A stretch of DNA of 64,000 nucleotides, taken from contig NZ_JPON01000001.1 in NCBI RefSeq assembly GCF_000733935.1, forward strand, positions 3,358,501-3,422,500. Reading direction: 5' to 3'. Of the stretch, positions 17,521 through 27,003 are shown piece by piece (the stretch's first letter is position 1; every line of letters starts with the position of its first letter). The notes beneath the pieces were generated by a model. The model did not search any database and was not told the origin of the DNA. It worked only from the letters and a program-made list of their open reading frames with translations. The DNA is from Methylomarinum vadi (GTDB lineage Bacteria > Pseudomonadota > Gammaproteobacteria > Methylococcales > Methylomonadaceae). The position numbers and the translations under genes are program-made.

Positions 17521-19812
17521 GTGCGTGATGAATTATTTGTGGCAAGGTTAGGAAATTTTGTTACCCGGCATCCCTGGTGGGTGATTTTGTTCACGTTATT
17601 GTTGGTCGGCGGGCTGGCTGCCGGTGTAGCCCGTTTAACTTTCAAAAGCGATTACCGGGTCTATTTTAGCGAGGATAATCCCCAGTTACAGGCGTTCGAA
17701 GCCATACAGAACGAATATAACAAAAGCGATAATGTGCTGTTTGTCGTCGAGCCTCGTGATGGCGATGTGTTTACTCCCCGCGTCCTTCAGGCCATTCAGC
17801 TGTTGACGGAGAAAGCCTGGCAGATTCCTTATTCCAGCCGCGTCGATTCCATTACCAATTTTCAGCATACCGTCGCCGAAGGGGACGAGCTGGTGGTTGC
17901 GGATTTGGTTTCTGACGCGCAAAATTTATCTGCCGAGCAGATCCGGGCAATCAGAAATGTGGCCTTGAATGAGCCTTTGTTGGTCAACAGGCTGGTTTCC
18001 AAAACCGGCCATGTCTCAGGAGTCAATGTCACGGTGCAGTTGCCCGGCAAAAGTAACAATGAGTTTGCCGAGGTAACCGATTTTTCCCGGAAAATTGCCG
18101 CCGATATAGAAGAAATGTACCCGGAGATCAAGTTGCATCTGACCGGGGTTGTGATGATGGGGTATGCTTTTAGCGAACAGGCCATGAATGATAACACTTT
18201 ATTGGTTCCCATCATGTACGGCATCGTTGTGTTGGCATTGTTGCTGTGTCTGCGCTCTTTCATCGCCACTATCAGTGTGGTCATCTTGATCGTTTTCTCT
18301 TCTCTGGCGGCCCTGGGAGCGGCCGGTTGGCTAGGTTGGTTCCTGACATCGACTTCGGCGGTTGCACCCATTATTATCCTGACATTGGTTGTGGCCGATA
18401 GCGTGCATTTTCTGGTGACGATGCTGCATAACATGAGGGTCGGCCATGAAAAGCATAAAGCTATTCGGGAAAGTTTGCGGGTTAATCTGCAACCGATCGC
18501 ATTGACCAGCATTACCACGGCGATCGGCTTTTTAAGCATGAATTTTTCCGATTCGCCGCCATTCTGGGATTTGGGCAATATCGTGGCGATAGGCGCAATC
18601 CTGGCTCTGCTTTTAACGCTGACATTTTTGCCGGCCCTGATGAGTGTATTGCCCGTCCGAGCCAAAGTCGAAAAAGAAAGCCATCATCCTGTTATGTCCG
18701 TGTTTGCCGATTTCGTGGTTCGGCAGCGTAAGGGGCTGTTAGCAGGCAATCTCTTGTTCTCGCTTGTCTGTTTGTCGTTTTTGCCGCTGAATGAATTGAA
18801 TGACGAATTTGTAAAATATTTCGATCAATCCGTGGCATTTAGAAATGCCACGGACTTTCTCAACGAGAATATGGGAGGTATTTATACCTTCGAGTATGCG
18901 ATTCGTGCCGGCGATTCCGGAGGAATTAATGAGCCGGCATTTTTGCACGATTTGCAGAAATTCAGAGATTTCTTGTTGCAGCAACCCGAGGTGCGCCATG
19001 TCAATACCATTACCGATACCTATAAACGCTTGAACAAGAGCATGCATGGCGATGATCCGCAGTGGTATAAATTACCCGACGCCAGGGATTTGGCGGCGCA
19101 ATTTTTATTGATGTATGAAATGTCCTTGCCTTATGGCCTGGATTTGAACGATCAGGTCAATATGGATAAATCCGGTACCCGTATAACCGTGACCATCGAC
19201 ACCATGAGCTCCAATGAAGTGCTGGCGTTGGAACGGAAGGTTAACAATTGGTTATCAAGCAATATGCCGGATATCCGGTTCGATGTTTCGAGTACCGATC
19301 TAATGTTTGCTAATATCGGGAAGCGGAATATTACCAGCATGCTAAGGGGGACCGTTCTTGCCCTGGTCATGATTTCCTTTATTCTGATTTTCGCATTCCG
19401 ATCGATTAGGCTAGGCCTGATCAGTTTGATTCCGAATTTATTGCCGGCGGGTATTGCCTTCGGCTTGTGGGGCATTTTTTATGGCAAGGTAGGTTTGGCA
19501 CTGTCGGTTGTAACGGGGATCACATTAGGTATCGTTGTCGACGATACCATTCATTTCATCAGTAAATATCGCAGGGCCCGGATTGAGATGGACTTGGACC
19601 GGCAGGAGTCCGTCCGTTTCGCCTTTTCCACGGTGGGAATGGCATTGTGGATTACATCGGTCGTCTTGGTCTGTGGCTTTATTGTGCTGAGTTTTTCGCA
19701 TTTTACGATGAATTCGGAAATGGGGCTGATGACCGCCATCACTATCGCCTTCGCGCTGATCCTCGATTTTTTGTTATTGCCTCCATTATTGATGACATTA
19801 GACCGAAAATAG
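17521..19812 (+). CDS. RND/MMPL-family exporter
   Basis: Inner-membrane exporter of 763 residues with the duplicated RND fold: a first transmembrane helix (about 17-40), a large periplasmic loop, helices 2-6 in a bundle (about 225-385, with an LTLVVADSVHFLVTM helix), a second loop, and a matching C-terminal bundle with GIVVDDTIHFISKYRR. The acidic Asp in the D(S/T)xHF helix of each half fits proton-driven transport. The start is a GTG at 17521 with AAGGA 8 bp upstream. It is followed by a LolA-like gene after 58 bp, a frequent pair. The cargo, likely a lipid or hydrophobic compound, is inference. Confidence 0.88.
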   Translation: MRDELFVARLGNFVTRHPWWVILFTLLLVGGLAAGVARLTFKSDYRVYFSEDNPQLQAFEAIQNEYNKSDNVLFVVEPRDGDVFTPRVLQAIQLLTEKAWQIPYSSRVDSITNFQHTVAEGDELVVADLVSDAQNLSAEQIRAIRNVALNEPLLVNRLVSKTGHVSGVNVTVQLPGKSNNEFAEVTDFSRKIAADIEEMYPEIKLHLTGVVMMGYAFSEQAMNDNTLLVPIMYGIVVLALLLCLRSFIATISVVILIVFSSLAALGAAGWLGWFLTSTSAVAPIIILTLVVADSVHFLVTMLHNMRVGHEKHKAIRESLRVNLQPIALTSITTAIGFLSMNFSDSPPFWDLGNIVAIGAILALLLTLTFLPALMSVLPVRAKVEKESHHPVMSVFADFVVRQRKGLLAGNLLFSLVCLSFLPLNELNDEFVKYFDQSVAFRNATDFLNENMGGIYTFEYAIRAGDSGGINEPAFLHDLQKFRDFLLQQPEVRHVNTITDTYKRLNKSMHGDDPQWYKLPDARDLAAQFLLMYEMSLPYGLDLNDQVNMDKSGTRITVTIDTMSSNEVLALERKVNNWLSSNMPDIRFDVSSTDLMFANIGKRNITSMLRGTVLALVMISFILIFAFRSIRLGLISLIPNLLPAGIAFGLWGIFYGKVGLALSVVTGITLGIVVDDTIHFISKYRRARIEMDLDRQESVRFAFSTVGMALWITSVVLVCGFIVLSFSHFTMNSEMGLMTAITIAFALILDFLLLPPLLMTLDRK

Positions 19813-19870
19813 CCTGTCTTTTATCTGCTATATTTTTGCAATGAGCTATATCGATTTTCCGGGACACGTT

Positions 19871-20650
19871 ATGAAAAAATATTTGTTATTAGTTGTATTG
19901 GTTTGTTGGCAGCCATCCTTGCAGGCTTTGACGCCTGAGGAAAAAGGGCTGGAAATTGTCCAGGAGATGGATCGGCGCGATACCGGTTTCGGCGATACCG
20001 TTGCCGACATGAAAATGATCCTGATCAACCGCAGCGGCGACGAAAGTGTTCGTGAATTAAAGATGAAAACGCTGGAAGTCATTGGCGACGGCGATAAGAG
20101 TCTGAGTGTGTACAGCAACCCCAGGGATATCAAGGGAACCGCTTTCCTGAGTTTTACTCATGCCTTGGAAGCCGATGAGCAGTGGTTATATCTGCCGGCC
20201 TTGAAACGGGTGAAGAGGATATCTTCCAGTAATAAATCCGGCCCCTATTTGGGTAGCGAATTTGCTTTCGAAGATTTAACCTCGTTCGAGGTAAAGAAAT
20301 TCAGTTATAAATATTTGCGCGATGAAGTGTATGACGGCATCGATTGTTTTGTCGTCGAATTTTACCCGCAGTACGAACATTCGGGATATACCCGGGAAAT
20401 TGCCTGGATAGACGAGTCCCGTTATATTCCCTTGCGAATCGATTTTTATGACCGAAAAAATGCATTATTGAAAACGCTGGAAAACAGGCAGTATAAGCAA
20501 TACCTCAATCAATTCTGGCGGGCCGATGAGGCAATAATGACCAATCATCAAACCGGTAAAAAAACAAAACTGTTGTGGGAAAACTATCAATTTAAAACCG
20601 GTTTGTCGGATAGGGATTTCGACCGCAATACTCTGAAAAGAGCGCGATGA
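19871..20650 (+). CDS. Outer-membrane lipoprotein-sorting (LolA-like) protein
   Basis: Periplasmic protein of 259 residues with a signal peptide (about 1-19, ending LQA). The family pattern is visible: GLEIVQEMDRRDTGFGD, the NPRDIKGTAFLSFTHALE region, WLYLPALKRVKRISSS and SGPYLGSEFAFEDL. This is the LolA-like fold annotated as outer membrane lipoprotein-sorting protein (Pfam17131-type), distinct from true LolA. The ATG at 19871 is preferred to 19841 because it starts the signal peptide and has GGGA in front. It probably acts as periplasmic carrier for the RND exporter encoded just upstream. The transported molecule is unknown. Confidence 0.87.
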   Translation: MKKYLLLVVLVCWQPSLQALTPEEKGLEIVQEMDRRDTGFGDTVADMKMILINRSGDESVRELKMKTLEVIGDGDKSLSVYSNPRDIKGTAFLSFTHALEADEQWLYLPALKRVKRISSSNKSGPYLGSEFAFEDLTSFEVKKFSYKYLRDEVYDGIDCFVVEFYPQYEHSGYTREIAWIDESRYIPLRIDFYDRKNALLKTLENRQYKQYLNQFWRADEAIMTNHQTGKKTKLLWENYQFKTGLSDRDFDRNTLKRAR

Positions 20651-20730
20651 CAGTAACTTCTGTATGTACTATTTCCTTGACGCTGCCGGCGCCATTATCC
20701 AGTCCTCTTGCCTGAATCATCTGACTTAAA

Positions 20731-21891
20731 ATGTCATCTTCTAAAGATACTCCGCCATTAATCGCGCATGTTATCTACAGTTTAGGAGTGGGAGGACTGG
20801 AGAACGGCGTCGTTAATCTGATCAATAGAATCCCGGCCGATCGATTCCGGCATGCCGTGATTTGCCTTAAAAATTCGACCGATTTCAGTCAGCGTCTGCA
20901 ACGTAAGGATGTTGCCATTTACGAATTGAACAAAAGGGAAGGCCATGACTGGAAGTCGTTCCTCAACATGTATCGCTTATTGCGTCAATTGCGGCCGGCT
21001 ATTGTCCATAGCCGTAATCTTGCCGCCCTCGAGTATCAATTACCCGCATTTTTGGCGGGAGTGAGATATCGCATTCATGGCGAGCATGGCTGGGATGTTT
21101 TCGACCCGGAAGGGAACAATAAAAAATATCAATTATTGAGAAAAACATTCGGCGTGCTGATACACCGTTTCATTCCGCTTTCCCGGCAATTGGAAGACTA
21201 TTTAGTCGATAGAGTCGGTATTTCTGCGGTCAAAATTTTTCGAATTTGTAACGGCGTTGACACGGAAACGTTTTATCCTGCTACCGGTAAAGCGCCTTTA
21301 TCCCATTGCCCCCTGTCATTCCACGGAGACCAGGTCCATATAGGAACGGTTGGCAGGATGCATGGCGTTAAGGACCAAATGACATTGGTGAAGGCATTTG
21401 TCCAATTGCTGAGCGATCATCCTGAATTCGAACGCAGGACTCGGTTGATTTTGGTCGGCGAAGGGCCAATCCGCGAGCAGGCGAAAACCTATCTCGAGGA
21501 GCACAAGCTGGACCATTTGGCTTGGTTGCCGGGCGAAAGAAGCGATGTCGCCGAGATTATGCGTAATCTGGATATCTTTGTTTTACCTTCCCGGGCCGAG
21601 GGAATTTCCAACACCATCCTCGAGGCGATGGCGACTGGTTTGCCGGTGATCGCAACGAATGTCGGCGGCAACCCGGAACTGGTTGTCGAGGGGGTCAGTG
21701 GAAAATTGGTGGCGAAGGAGGATTTTCGGGCATTGGCCGCGGCTCTCGCCGATTACGTCAATGATCCGGAAAAAAGGCGGATACAGGGTCGAAATGCGCA
21801 TCGAAGGGTGTTGCAGGAATTTTCGATGGCGGCAATGGTTGAAAAATATATGGCTGTGTATAATCGAGATTCGGACGGCCACAGCAATTAA
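20731..21891 (+). CDS. GT4 glycosyltransferase, exosortase-A-associated type
   Basis: Cytoplasmic or membrane-associated sugar transferase of 386 residues. It begins HVIYSLGVGGLENGVVNLI and has the RIHGEHGWDVFDPEG and RICNGVDTETF segments that mark the TIGR03088 family (sugar transferase of the PEP-CTERM/EpsH system). The donor-site motif is SRAEGISNTILEAMATGLP. It opens the polysaccharide cluster and is followed after 35 bp by the matching amidotransferase, the usual order in XrtA loci. No exosortase gene lies in this window. The acceptor and sugar are not predictable from sequence. Confidence 0.9.
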   Translation: MSSSKDTPPLIAHVIYSLGVGGLENGVVNLINRIPADRFRHAVICLKNSTDFSQRLQRKDVAIYELNKREGHDWKSFLNMYRLLRQLRPAIVHSRNLAALEYQLPAFLAGVRYRIHGEHGWDVFDPEGNNKKYQLLRKTFGVLIHRFIPLSRQLEDYLVDRVGISAVKIFRICNGVDTETFYPATGKAPLSHCPLSFHGDQVHIGTVGRMHGVKDQMTLVKAFVQLLSDHPEFERRTRLILVGEGPIREQAKTYLEEHKLDHLAWLPGERSDVAEIMRNLDIFVLPSRAEGISNTILEAMATGLPVIATNVGGNPELVVEGVSGKLVAKEDFRALAAALADYVNDPEKRRIQGRNAHRRVLQEFSMAAMVEKYMAVYNRDSDGHSN

Positions 21892-21926
21892 CGGCATAAA
21901 ACAAGGCCCAGCAGACAGGACATGAC

Positions 21927-23825
21927 ATGTGTGGAATTGTAGGTATATTCGATCTGAAGGAAAAACGCGAGATCAATCGGGAATTGCTTTCTAAAATGAA
22001 CGAGAGCCAATTTCATCGGGGACCGGACGAAGGCGGCTTGCACCTCGAACCTGGCCTGGGGTTCGGTCACCGGCGTTTATCGATCATCGATCTCGGCAGC
22101 GGGCAACAGCCGATGCTAAATGACGACCGCAGCGTGGTATTGACTTATAACGGAGAAATCTACAATTTTCTGGAATTGCGCAAGGAATTGGAAGGTTTGG
22201 GTTATCGTTTCAAGACCCATTGCGACACCGAGGTGATTTTGCTCGGTTGGCAAGCCTGGGGCGAAGCCTGCGTCGAAAAGTTTCGCGGCATGTTTGCTTT
22301 TGCCGTTTGGGATAGAAACCGGGAAATGCTGTTTTTGGCCAGAGACCGCCTTGGCATCAAGCCGCTGTTTTATGCGGAATTGAACAATGGCCAGTTTATT
22401 TTTTCCTCGGAGCTGAAAGCATTAAAGCAGCATCCGTTGCTGCCAAGGGAATTCGAGCCTACCGCCATCGAAGAATATTTCGGTTTCGGCTACATCCCGG
22501 AGCCGAAAACGATCTACAAGAATGTTTACAAATTGGAGCCGGGCCACACGCTGACGTTAAAGCGAGGACAAGTTGCTTACCAGCCACGGCAATATTGGGA
22601 TGTCCGTTTCCGGGAGCAGCCATTCAATTCGGAACAGGAGGCGGTGGAAGAATTGCTGGCCCGCTTCGAGGAAGCCGTCAAAATTCGTATGATGGCGGAT
22701 GTGCCGCTTGGGGCTTTTTTATCGGGCGGAGTCGATTCCAGCGGCGTTGTCGCAATGATGGCGCAAAATTCAACCGATTCGGTCAATACTTGTTCCATTT
22801 CCTTCGGCGACCCTAAATTTAACGAATCTCAATATGCGCAAATGGTGGCCGAGCGTTATCGCACTAGCCATCGGGTCGAACAGGTCGATCCCGACGATTT
22901 TCAATTGGTCGGCCAGTTATCGGGGATTTACGACGAACCGTATGCCGACAGTTCGGCATTGCCGACCTATCGGGTTTGCGAATTGGCTAAAAAACAGGTG
23001 ACGGTGGTACTGTCTGGCGACGGCGGCGACGAAAACCTGGCGGGCTATCGGCGTTACCGCTGGCATACCTATGAAGACCGCATGCGTTCGGTCATGCCCG
23101 ATGTATTACGCAAACCTTTGTTCGGTTTCTTAGGCCAGGTCTATCCCAAAGCCGATTGGGCCCCTAAGATTTTTCGCGCCAAATCCACGCTGGAGTCGAT
23201 CGGCCGGGATTCATTGGAAGGTTATTTCCACAGTGTTTCGGTTAACTCCAACAGTATCCGCTCAGCCCTGTTCAGTGAAAAACTGAAAAAAGAATTGCAG
23301 GGTTACCAGGCGGTCGAGGTATTCAGGCGCTATCAGAACAATGCGCCTAGTGACAATGCTCAGTCCCTAGTACAATATCTGGACATTAAAACGTATTTGC
23401 CGGGCGATATTCTGACCAAGGTCGATCGTGCCAGCATGGCGCATGCCTTGGAGGTTAGAGTGCCCTTGTTGGACCATCAGTTGGTCGAATGGATGGCAAG
23501 CCTGCCGCCCGGTTTTAAATTGAAAAACCGGGAAGGCAAATATATTTTCAAGAAGGGATTGGAGAAATATTTGCCTAACGATATTTTATACCGCCCGAAA
23601 ATGGGTTTTGCCGTGCCGCTGGGCAGTTGGTTTAAAGGTCCTTTGAAAGAGCAGGTCAGACAGTCCCTGCTGGGCGAAACAATGACTGATTGCGGTTTGT
23701 TCGATCGACAATTTTTAACGAAAATGGTCGACCAGCACCAAAGCGGGTTACGGGATTACAGCGCGCCGATTTGGTCGTTGTTGATGTTCGAGTCTTTTTT
23801 GAAAAGTGATCGGATATTACCCTAA
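21927..23825 (+). CDS. Exosortase-A-associated amidotransferase (asparagine synthase family)
   Basis: Protein of 632 residues with an N-terminal glutamine amidotransferase class II domain starting MCGIVGIFD, so Cys2 is the nucleophile, and conserved HRRLSIIDL and YNGEIYN. The C-terminal PP-loop synthetase domain has the ATP motif LSGGVDSSG. It fits TIGR03108, the amidotransferase 1 of XrtA/PEP-CTERM polysaccharide systems. It probably amidates a carboxylated sugar or related precursor rather than free aspartate; this is inference from family context. Both half-reactions should be functional, in contrast with the homologue at 31025. Confidence 0.92.
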   Translation: MCGIVGIFDLKEKREINRELLSKMNESQFHRGPDEGGLHLEPGLGFGHRRLSIIDLGSGQQPMLNDDRSVVLTYNGEIYNFLELRKELEGLGYRFKTHCDTEVILLGWQAWGEACVEKFRGMFAFAVWDRNREMLFLARDRLGIKPLFYAELNNGQFIFSSELKALKQHPLLPREFEPTAIEEYFGFGYIPEPKTIYKNVYKLEPGHTLTLKRGQVAYQPRQYWDVRFREQPFNSEQEAVEELLARFEEAVKIRMMADVPLGAFLSGGVDSSGVVAMMAQNSTDSVNTCSISFGDPKFNESQYAQMVAERYRTSHRVEQVDPDDFQLVGQLSGIYDEPYADSSALPTYRVCELAKKQVTVVLSGDGGDENLAGYRRYRWHTYEDRMRSVMPDVLRKPLFGFLGQVYPKADWAPKIFRAKSTLESIGRDSLEGYFHSVSVNSNSIRSALFSEKLKKELQGYQAVEVFRRYQNNAPSDNAQSLVQYLDIKTYLPGDILTKVDRASMAHALEVRVPLLDHQLVEWMASLPPGFKLKNREGKYIFKKGLEKYLPNDILYRPKMGFAVPLGSWFKGPLKEQVRQSLLGETMTDCGLFDRQFLTKMVDQHQSGLRDYSAPIWSLLMFESFLKSDRILP

Positions 23826-23894
23826 AGTACAATATATATTTATTGTTTTTCCTGGTAAAATTGCTTTACTTCACATATTTAACAGGTGGTCGCT

Positions 23895-24641
23895 ATGCAT
23901 AGTCAGCGTGAAGATAAAAAAAATGAAGTTGAAAAGGAACATCAATCAGCCGAATTCAACAGCTCGCGGAGAAAGCTAACTAAAGCAGGCATTATTTCAC
24001 CTGTTATCATGTCTCTTTCCAGCAAGCCCGTGTTCGCGCAAATCACCTGTACTCAGTCGGGAATGTTGTCAGGCAATGTATCTGTTAATTATGATGCTGA
24101 ATGTGATAAGCCCGGCCTTTCGAGGCAATATTACATTGACGAGTTAACTAATATTCCCCCTAGACCAATTTGTGCCCAAGGTAGCAATATAGACGAATCG
24201 CAGGTGTTATTTAGTGATGTTTTTAATCCAGCGCTCCGTATTTTTGAGGACACTCCGACATTAGGGAATGTAATTTTAGGGGAAGCTACCATAATAGATC
24301 CCAATGGTACTGGCAATGGCCAGTTCTATTGCGAGACCGTGGGGAATAACGAGGATAAGAAAGCTCAAGAAGAAGCTTATTTAGCAGCGTTATATGATGC
24401 GGCTAAAGAATCTGTGGCGGCAATATTTAATGCTCGGATTTTACCTTGGTACGAGGCGAATGCTGAGACAGAGGCAAATATAATTAATTTGTTTAATTCC
24501 GCGTCTGGAATTACGGCATCATCGTTGGACTCAAATAACAATAATCAACCGTCATGCTCAAGTCTTGTTGGAAGCACCAATGACGAAACTACTCTATTAG
24601 GGTTGGTAAACTATTTATCTTCGTTTAATAATTCCAACTAG
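23895..24641 (+). CDS. Unrecognised exported protein with Tat-like signal
   Basis: Protein of 248 residues. A charged N-terminal stretch (about 1-24) precedes SRRKLTKAG, a near-Tat twin-arginine motif, then a hydrophobic run and PVFAQ, a likely cleavage site. The mature part is Asn/Ser/acid-rich with six cysteines, and its end repeats N and S (SLDSNNNNQ, SFNNSN). The ATG at 23895 follows AGGTGG; a GTG at 23886 is also possible. It stands 19 bp before the PqqD-like gene, where HPr-rel-A cassettes may carry a small exported partner. It is visibly richer in A/T than its neighbours. I do not recognise a function; a substrate role for the cassette is speculative. Confidence 0.7.
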   Translation: MHSQREDKKNEVEKEHQSAEFNSSRRKLTKAGIISPVIMSLSSKPVFAQITCTQSGMLSGNVSVNYDAECDKPGLSRQYYIDELTNIPPRPICAQGSNIDESQVLFSDVFNPALRIFEDTPTLGNVILGEATIIDPNGTGNGQFYCETVGNNEDKKAQEEAYLAALYDAAKESVAAIFNARILPWYEANAETEANIINLFNSASGITASSLDSNNNNQPSCSSLVGSTNDETTLLGLVNYLSSFNNSN

Positions 24642-24660
24642 TTAATGATCTGCTTAAAGA

Positions 24661-24933
24661 TTGATTAAAAGGTATTGCTTAAATTGTCGTATTAGTCACC
24701 GCCAGCTTGACAGTGATTTTGTTGTTTATTCGGGAAACAGTCGGGAAACGCTGATTGTTAATAAACTGACATACGAGTTAATTGTGTTCTTGTCGGAAAA
24801 AGAGCGAAATTATCACGAGATATTGGAGTATTTGGCAATTATTAACAATGGGTTCGAAAGACAAGAATTATCGGAATTTGTTGATAAAACGTTAAAGTTA
24901 TTTGCTGATAATGGAATATTAGGTTCGTGTTAG
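24661..24933 (+). CDS. PqqD-like peptide chaperone of an HPr-rel-A system
   Basis: Protein of about 90 residues. The stretch LDSDFVVYSGNSRETLIVNK followed by LTYELIVFLSEKERNYHEIL matches the PqqD-like fold (DDEFVVYN...THLLDPVAAEVL pattern) used to bind precursor peptides, here the TIGR04353 type that accompanies HprK-related kinase A. No ATG exists in frame after the upstream stop at 24655; the first usable start is the TTG at 24661, with only a weak ribosome site, and the real start may lie slightly downstream. The end overlaps the kinase start by 7 bp, so the two are coupled. In other systems PqqD proteins present peptides to modifying enzymes. Confidence 0.75.
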   Translation: MIKRYCLNCRISHRQLDSDFVVYSGNSRETLIVNKLTYELIVFLSEKERNYHEILEYLAIINNGFERQELSEFVDKTLKLFADNGILGSC

Positions 24934-25838
24934 GCATACATAGTTCTTTTCATATCACAGATTTGCGGATTATTATGCTTAGAGAATCTCTCTGCTTGAA
25001 TATCGATCCTTTCGTTGTTAGGCTTGAATCCAATATATCCGCAGTACTTCAATCGGTAAAATTACTCTACAAAAGCCATCAGTTTCAAGAATATATATCC
25101 CCAGTTTTTTGCGATTTTCATATTAAAGTCGATAAGGTAAAAAATTTAAGGTATTTCTACAAACCGCAGGTGCAATTCTATTTCGATGGCGTCGCCCCTT
25201 TTAAACCTCTACCTTTCTCGCAAGCCTACCCGTTTTTTGAATGGGGCCTAAATTGGTGTATAGCCAACCACACGTTTCAATATCTATTGATTCATGCGGC
25301 GGTTGTGGAAAAAGATGGTCAGGCGTTAATCATGCCGGGGCAACCGGGTGCCGGTAAGAGTACGCTCTGCGCGGCCTTGGTTTGCACCGGTTGGCGGTTG
25401 TTGTCAGATGAGATGGCAATGATTGATATGGAGAGTAAAGAACTAATCCCCATCGTCAGGCCCGTCAATTTAAAAAACGAGTCGATTTCGCTAATCAAAA
25501 CCACCTTTCCAAAGGCTGAGTTCGGGGAATCTTTTTTTGATACTCTGAAAGGAACCGTTTCTCATATGAGGCCGCCTGTGGATAGCGTACGAAATGCAGC
25601 TAAGCGTACGGTGGCCAAGAGAATCGTCTTCCCGCGTTTCGACCGAAGCGCGAATGCAATCTCTTTGAAGTCCTTATCCAAAGGACCAACATTGCTGAGA
25701 GTGGCTGAAAATTCGTTTAATTACAATGTTCTTGGAAATCAGGCGTTTAATGCGTTATGTGACGTGATTCAGGATTGCCGGTGCGATGAGCTGATCTATA
25801 GCGATCTGAATAAAGCGCTAGAGTATTTTTCCAAATAA
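24927..25838 (+). CDS. HprK-related kinase A
   Basis: Predicted P-loop kinase of 303 residues related to HPr kinase/phosphorylase but outside the sugar PTS. The Walker A is MPGQPGAGKSTL (residues 136-147, Lys144), followed by GWRLLSDEMAMID, where the Asp/Glu pair resembles the HprK catalytic segment, and a late RIVFPRFDR block. This is the TIGR04352 layout. The start is a GTG at 24927 inside the last codons of the PqqD-like gene. Family members occur beside PqqD-like and nucleotidyltransferase-like genes, often in exosortase polysaccharide loci. The substrate has not been identified. Low GC relative to neighbours suggests acquisition as a block. Confidence 0.82.
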   Translation: MLGIHSSFHITDLRIIMLRESLCLNIDPFVVRLESNISAVLQSVKLLYKSHQFQEYISPVFCDFHIKVDKVKNLRYFYKPQVQFYFDGVAPFKPLPFSQAYPFFEWGLNWCIANHTFQYLLIHAAVVEKDGQALIMPGQPGAGKSTLCAALVCTGWRLLSDEMAMIDMESKELIPIVRPVNLKNESISLIKTTFPKAEFGESFFDTLKGTVSHMRPPVDSVRNAAKRTVAKRIVFPRFDRSANAISLKSLSKGPTLLRVAENSFNYNVLGNQAFNALCDVIQDCRCDELIYSDLNKALEYFSK

Positions 25839-25908
25839 ACTATGATTTGATTTTACTCGCTTATCAAGTGTCCCTTCTTGTAATTGATCCGTATTTGTTC
25901 ACCGATAA

Positions 25909-27003
25909 ATGACGAAAAGTAACAGACCGCTGCTGGTGTCCGTTTTAATTGACCCTAACGCGACCAGAAATCTCGATTTATCGCAGTGGGATTTATTAAT
26001 AAGACAGGCAAGAAGGGCTGGAGTATTGGCGCGGTTAGGGGAGGCTTTGAACGATGCGAATCTATTGCCTAGCGTCCCTCAGCAAGCGATAAAACATCTT
26101 CGTTCGGCGCAGATATATGCCGAGCAATTTAAACTTTCATTGCGCTGGGAAGTTTCCTGCCTGGAAAAAACCTTTGATCAGCTCGATATTCCTCTCGTTA
26201 TTTTGAAAGGGGCTGCTTACGAATTGGCCGAAAATCGAGCGGCTACCGGTAGAGTTTTTTCCGATGTCGATATTCTGGTCTCGAAAAATAATTTGGCGCA
26301 AGTCGAAAGAGCGATGATGCGGGCGGGTTGGATGCCTGGGAAAATAGATAAATACGATAATAAATATTATCGTAAATGGATGCACGAAATTCCGCCTCTG
26401 ACCCATGTTATCCGGGGAACTACGATTGATGTGCATCACAATATACTGCCGGAAACATGTCGACTTTGCCCAAATGCCGACAAATTATTCGAGCAATTGG
26501 AACACGTTGAAAATAATGTTTTCGTCTTATCGGGAGTGGATAGGGTTTTACATAGCGCGACACATTTATTTCATGAAGGCGAATTGGATCATGGCTTTAG
26601 GGATCTTTCTGATTTAGATCTATTGATTAAAGAATTTTCTGTTCGGACTGATTTTTGGGATAATTTATTGGAACGTTCTTATGATTTAAACCAACAATTA
26701 CCATTGTTTTACGCATTGCATTATTGCCGATTGATATTGGAGACCCCAATTCCGCAAGAGATTATTTGCAAGTCGGAAAAAATAGCGATAGGGAAGATCA
26801 AACAAACAATGATGGATTTCTTGTTCTTAAGGGCCTTACTCCCCGATCATTCGAGCTGTAATGATCGTTGGACCGGTTTAGCGCGCTTTCTTTTATATTT
26901 AAGGGCGCATTGGCTCAGAATGCCGCTACACTTACTGATACCCCATTTACTTAGAAAAAGTTGGATGCGTCTATCAGGTAAACGCAATAACAAAAATAAA
27001 TGA
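25909..27003 (+). CDS. Nucleotidyltransferase-like protein of the HPr-rel-A cassette
   Basis: Protein of 364 residues of the NTP_transf_5-like group. Key segments are PLVILKGAAYELAE near residue 96, then GRVFSDVDILVSKNN with Asp119 and Asp121 as likely metal ligands, and IDVHHNILPE near residue 168. This fits a minimal nucleotidyltransferase fold followed by a helical C-terminal half. Genes of this kind regularly follow HprK-related kinase A. The stop overlaps the next glycosyltransferase start (ATGA), tying the cassette to the polysaccharide genes. Whether it transfers a nucleotide to a protein, peptide or sugar is unknown. Confidence 0.75.
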   Translation: MTKSNRPLLVSVLIDPNATRNLDLSQWDLLIRQARRAGVLARLGEALNDANLLPSVPQQAIKHLRSAQIYAEQFKLSLRWEVSCLEKTFDQLDIPLVILKGAAYELAENRAATGRVFSDVDILVSKNNLAQVERAMMRAGWMPGKIDKYDNKYYRKWMHEIPPLTHVIRGTTIDVHHNILPETCRLCPNADKLFEQLEHVENNVFVLSGVDRVLHSATHLFHEGELDHGFRDLSDLDLLIKEFSVRTDFWDNLLERSYDLNQQLPLFYALHYCRLILETPIPQEIICKSEKIAIGKIKQTMMDFLFLRALLPDHSSCNDRWTGLARFLLYLRAHWLRMPLHLLIPHLLRKSWMRLSGKRNNKNK

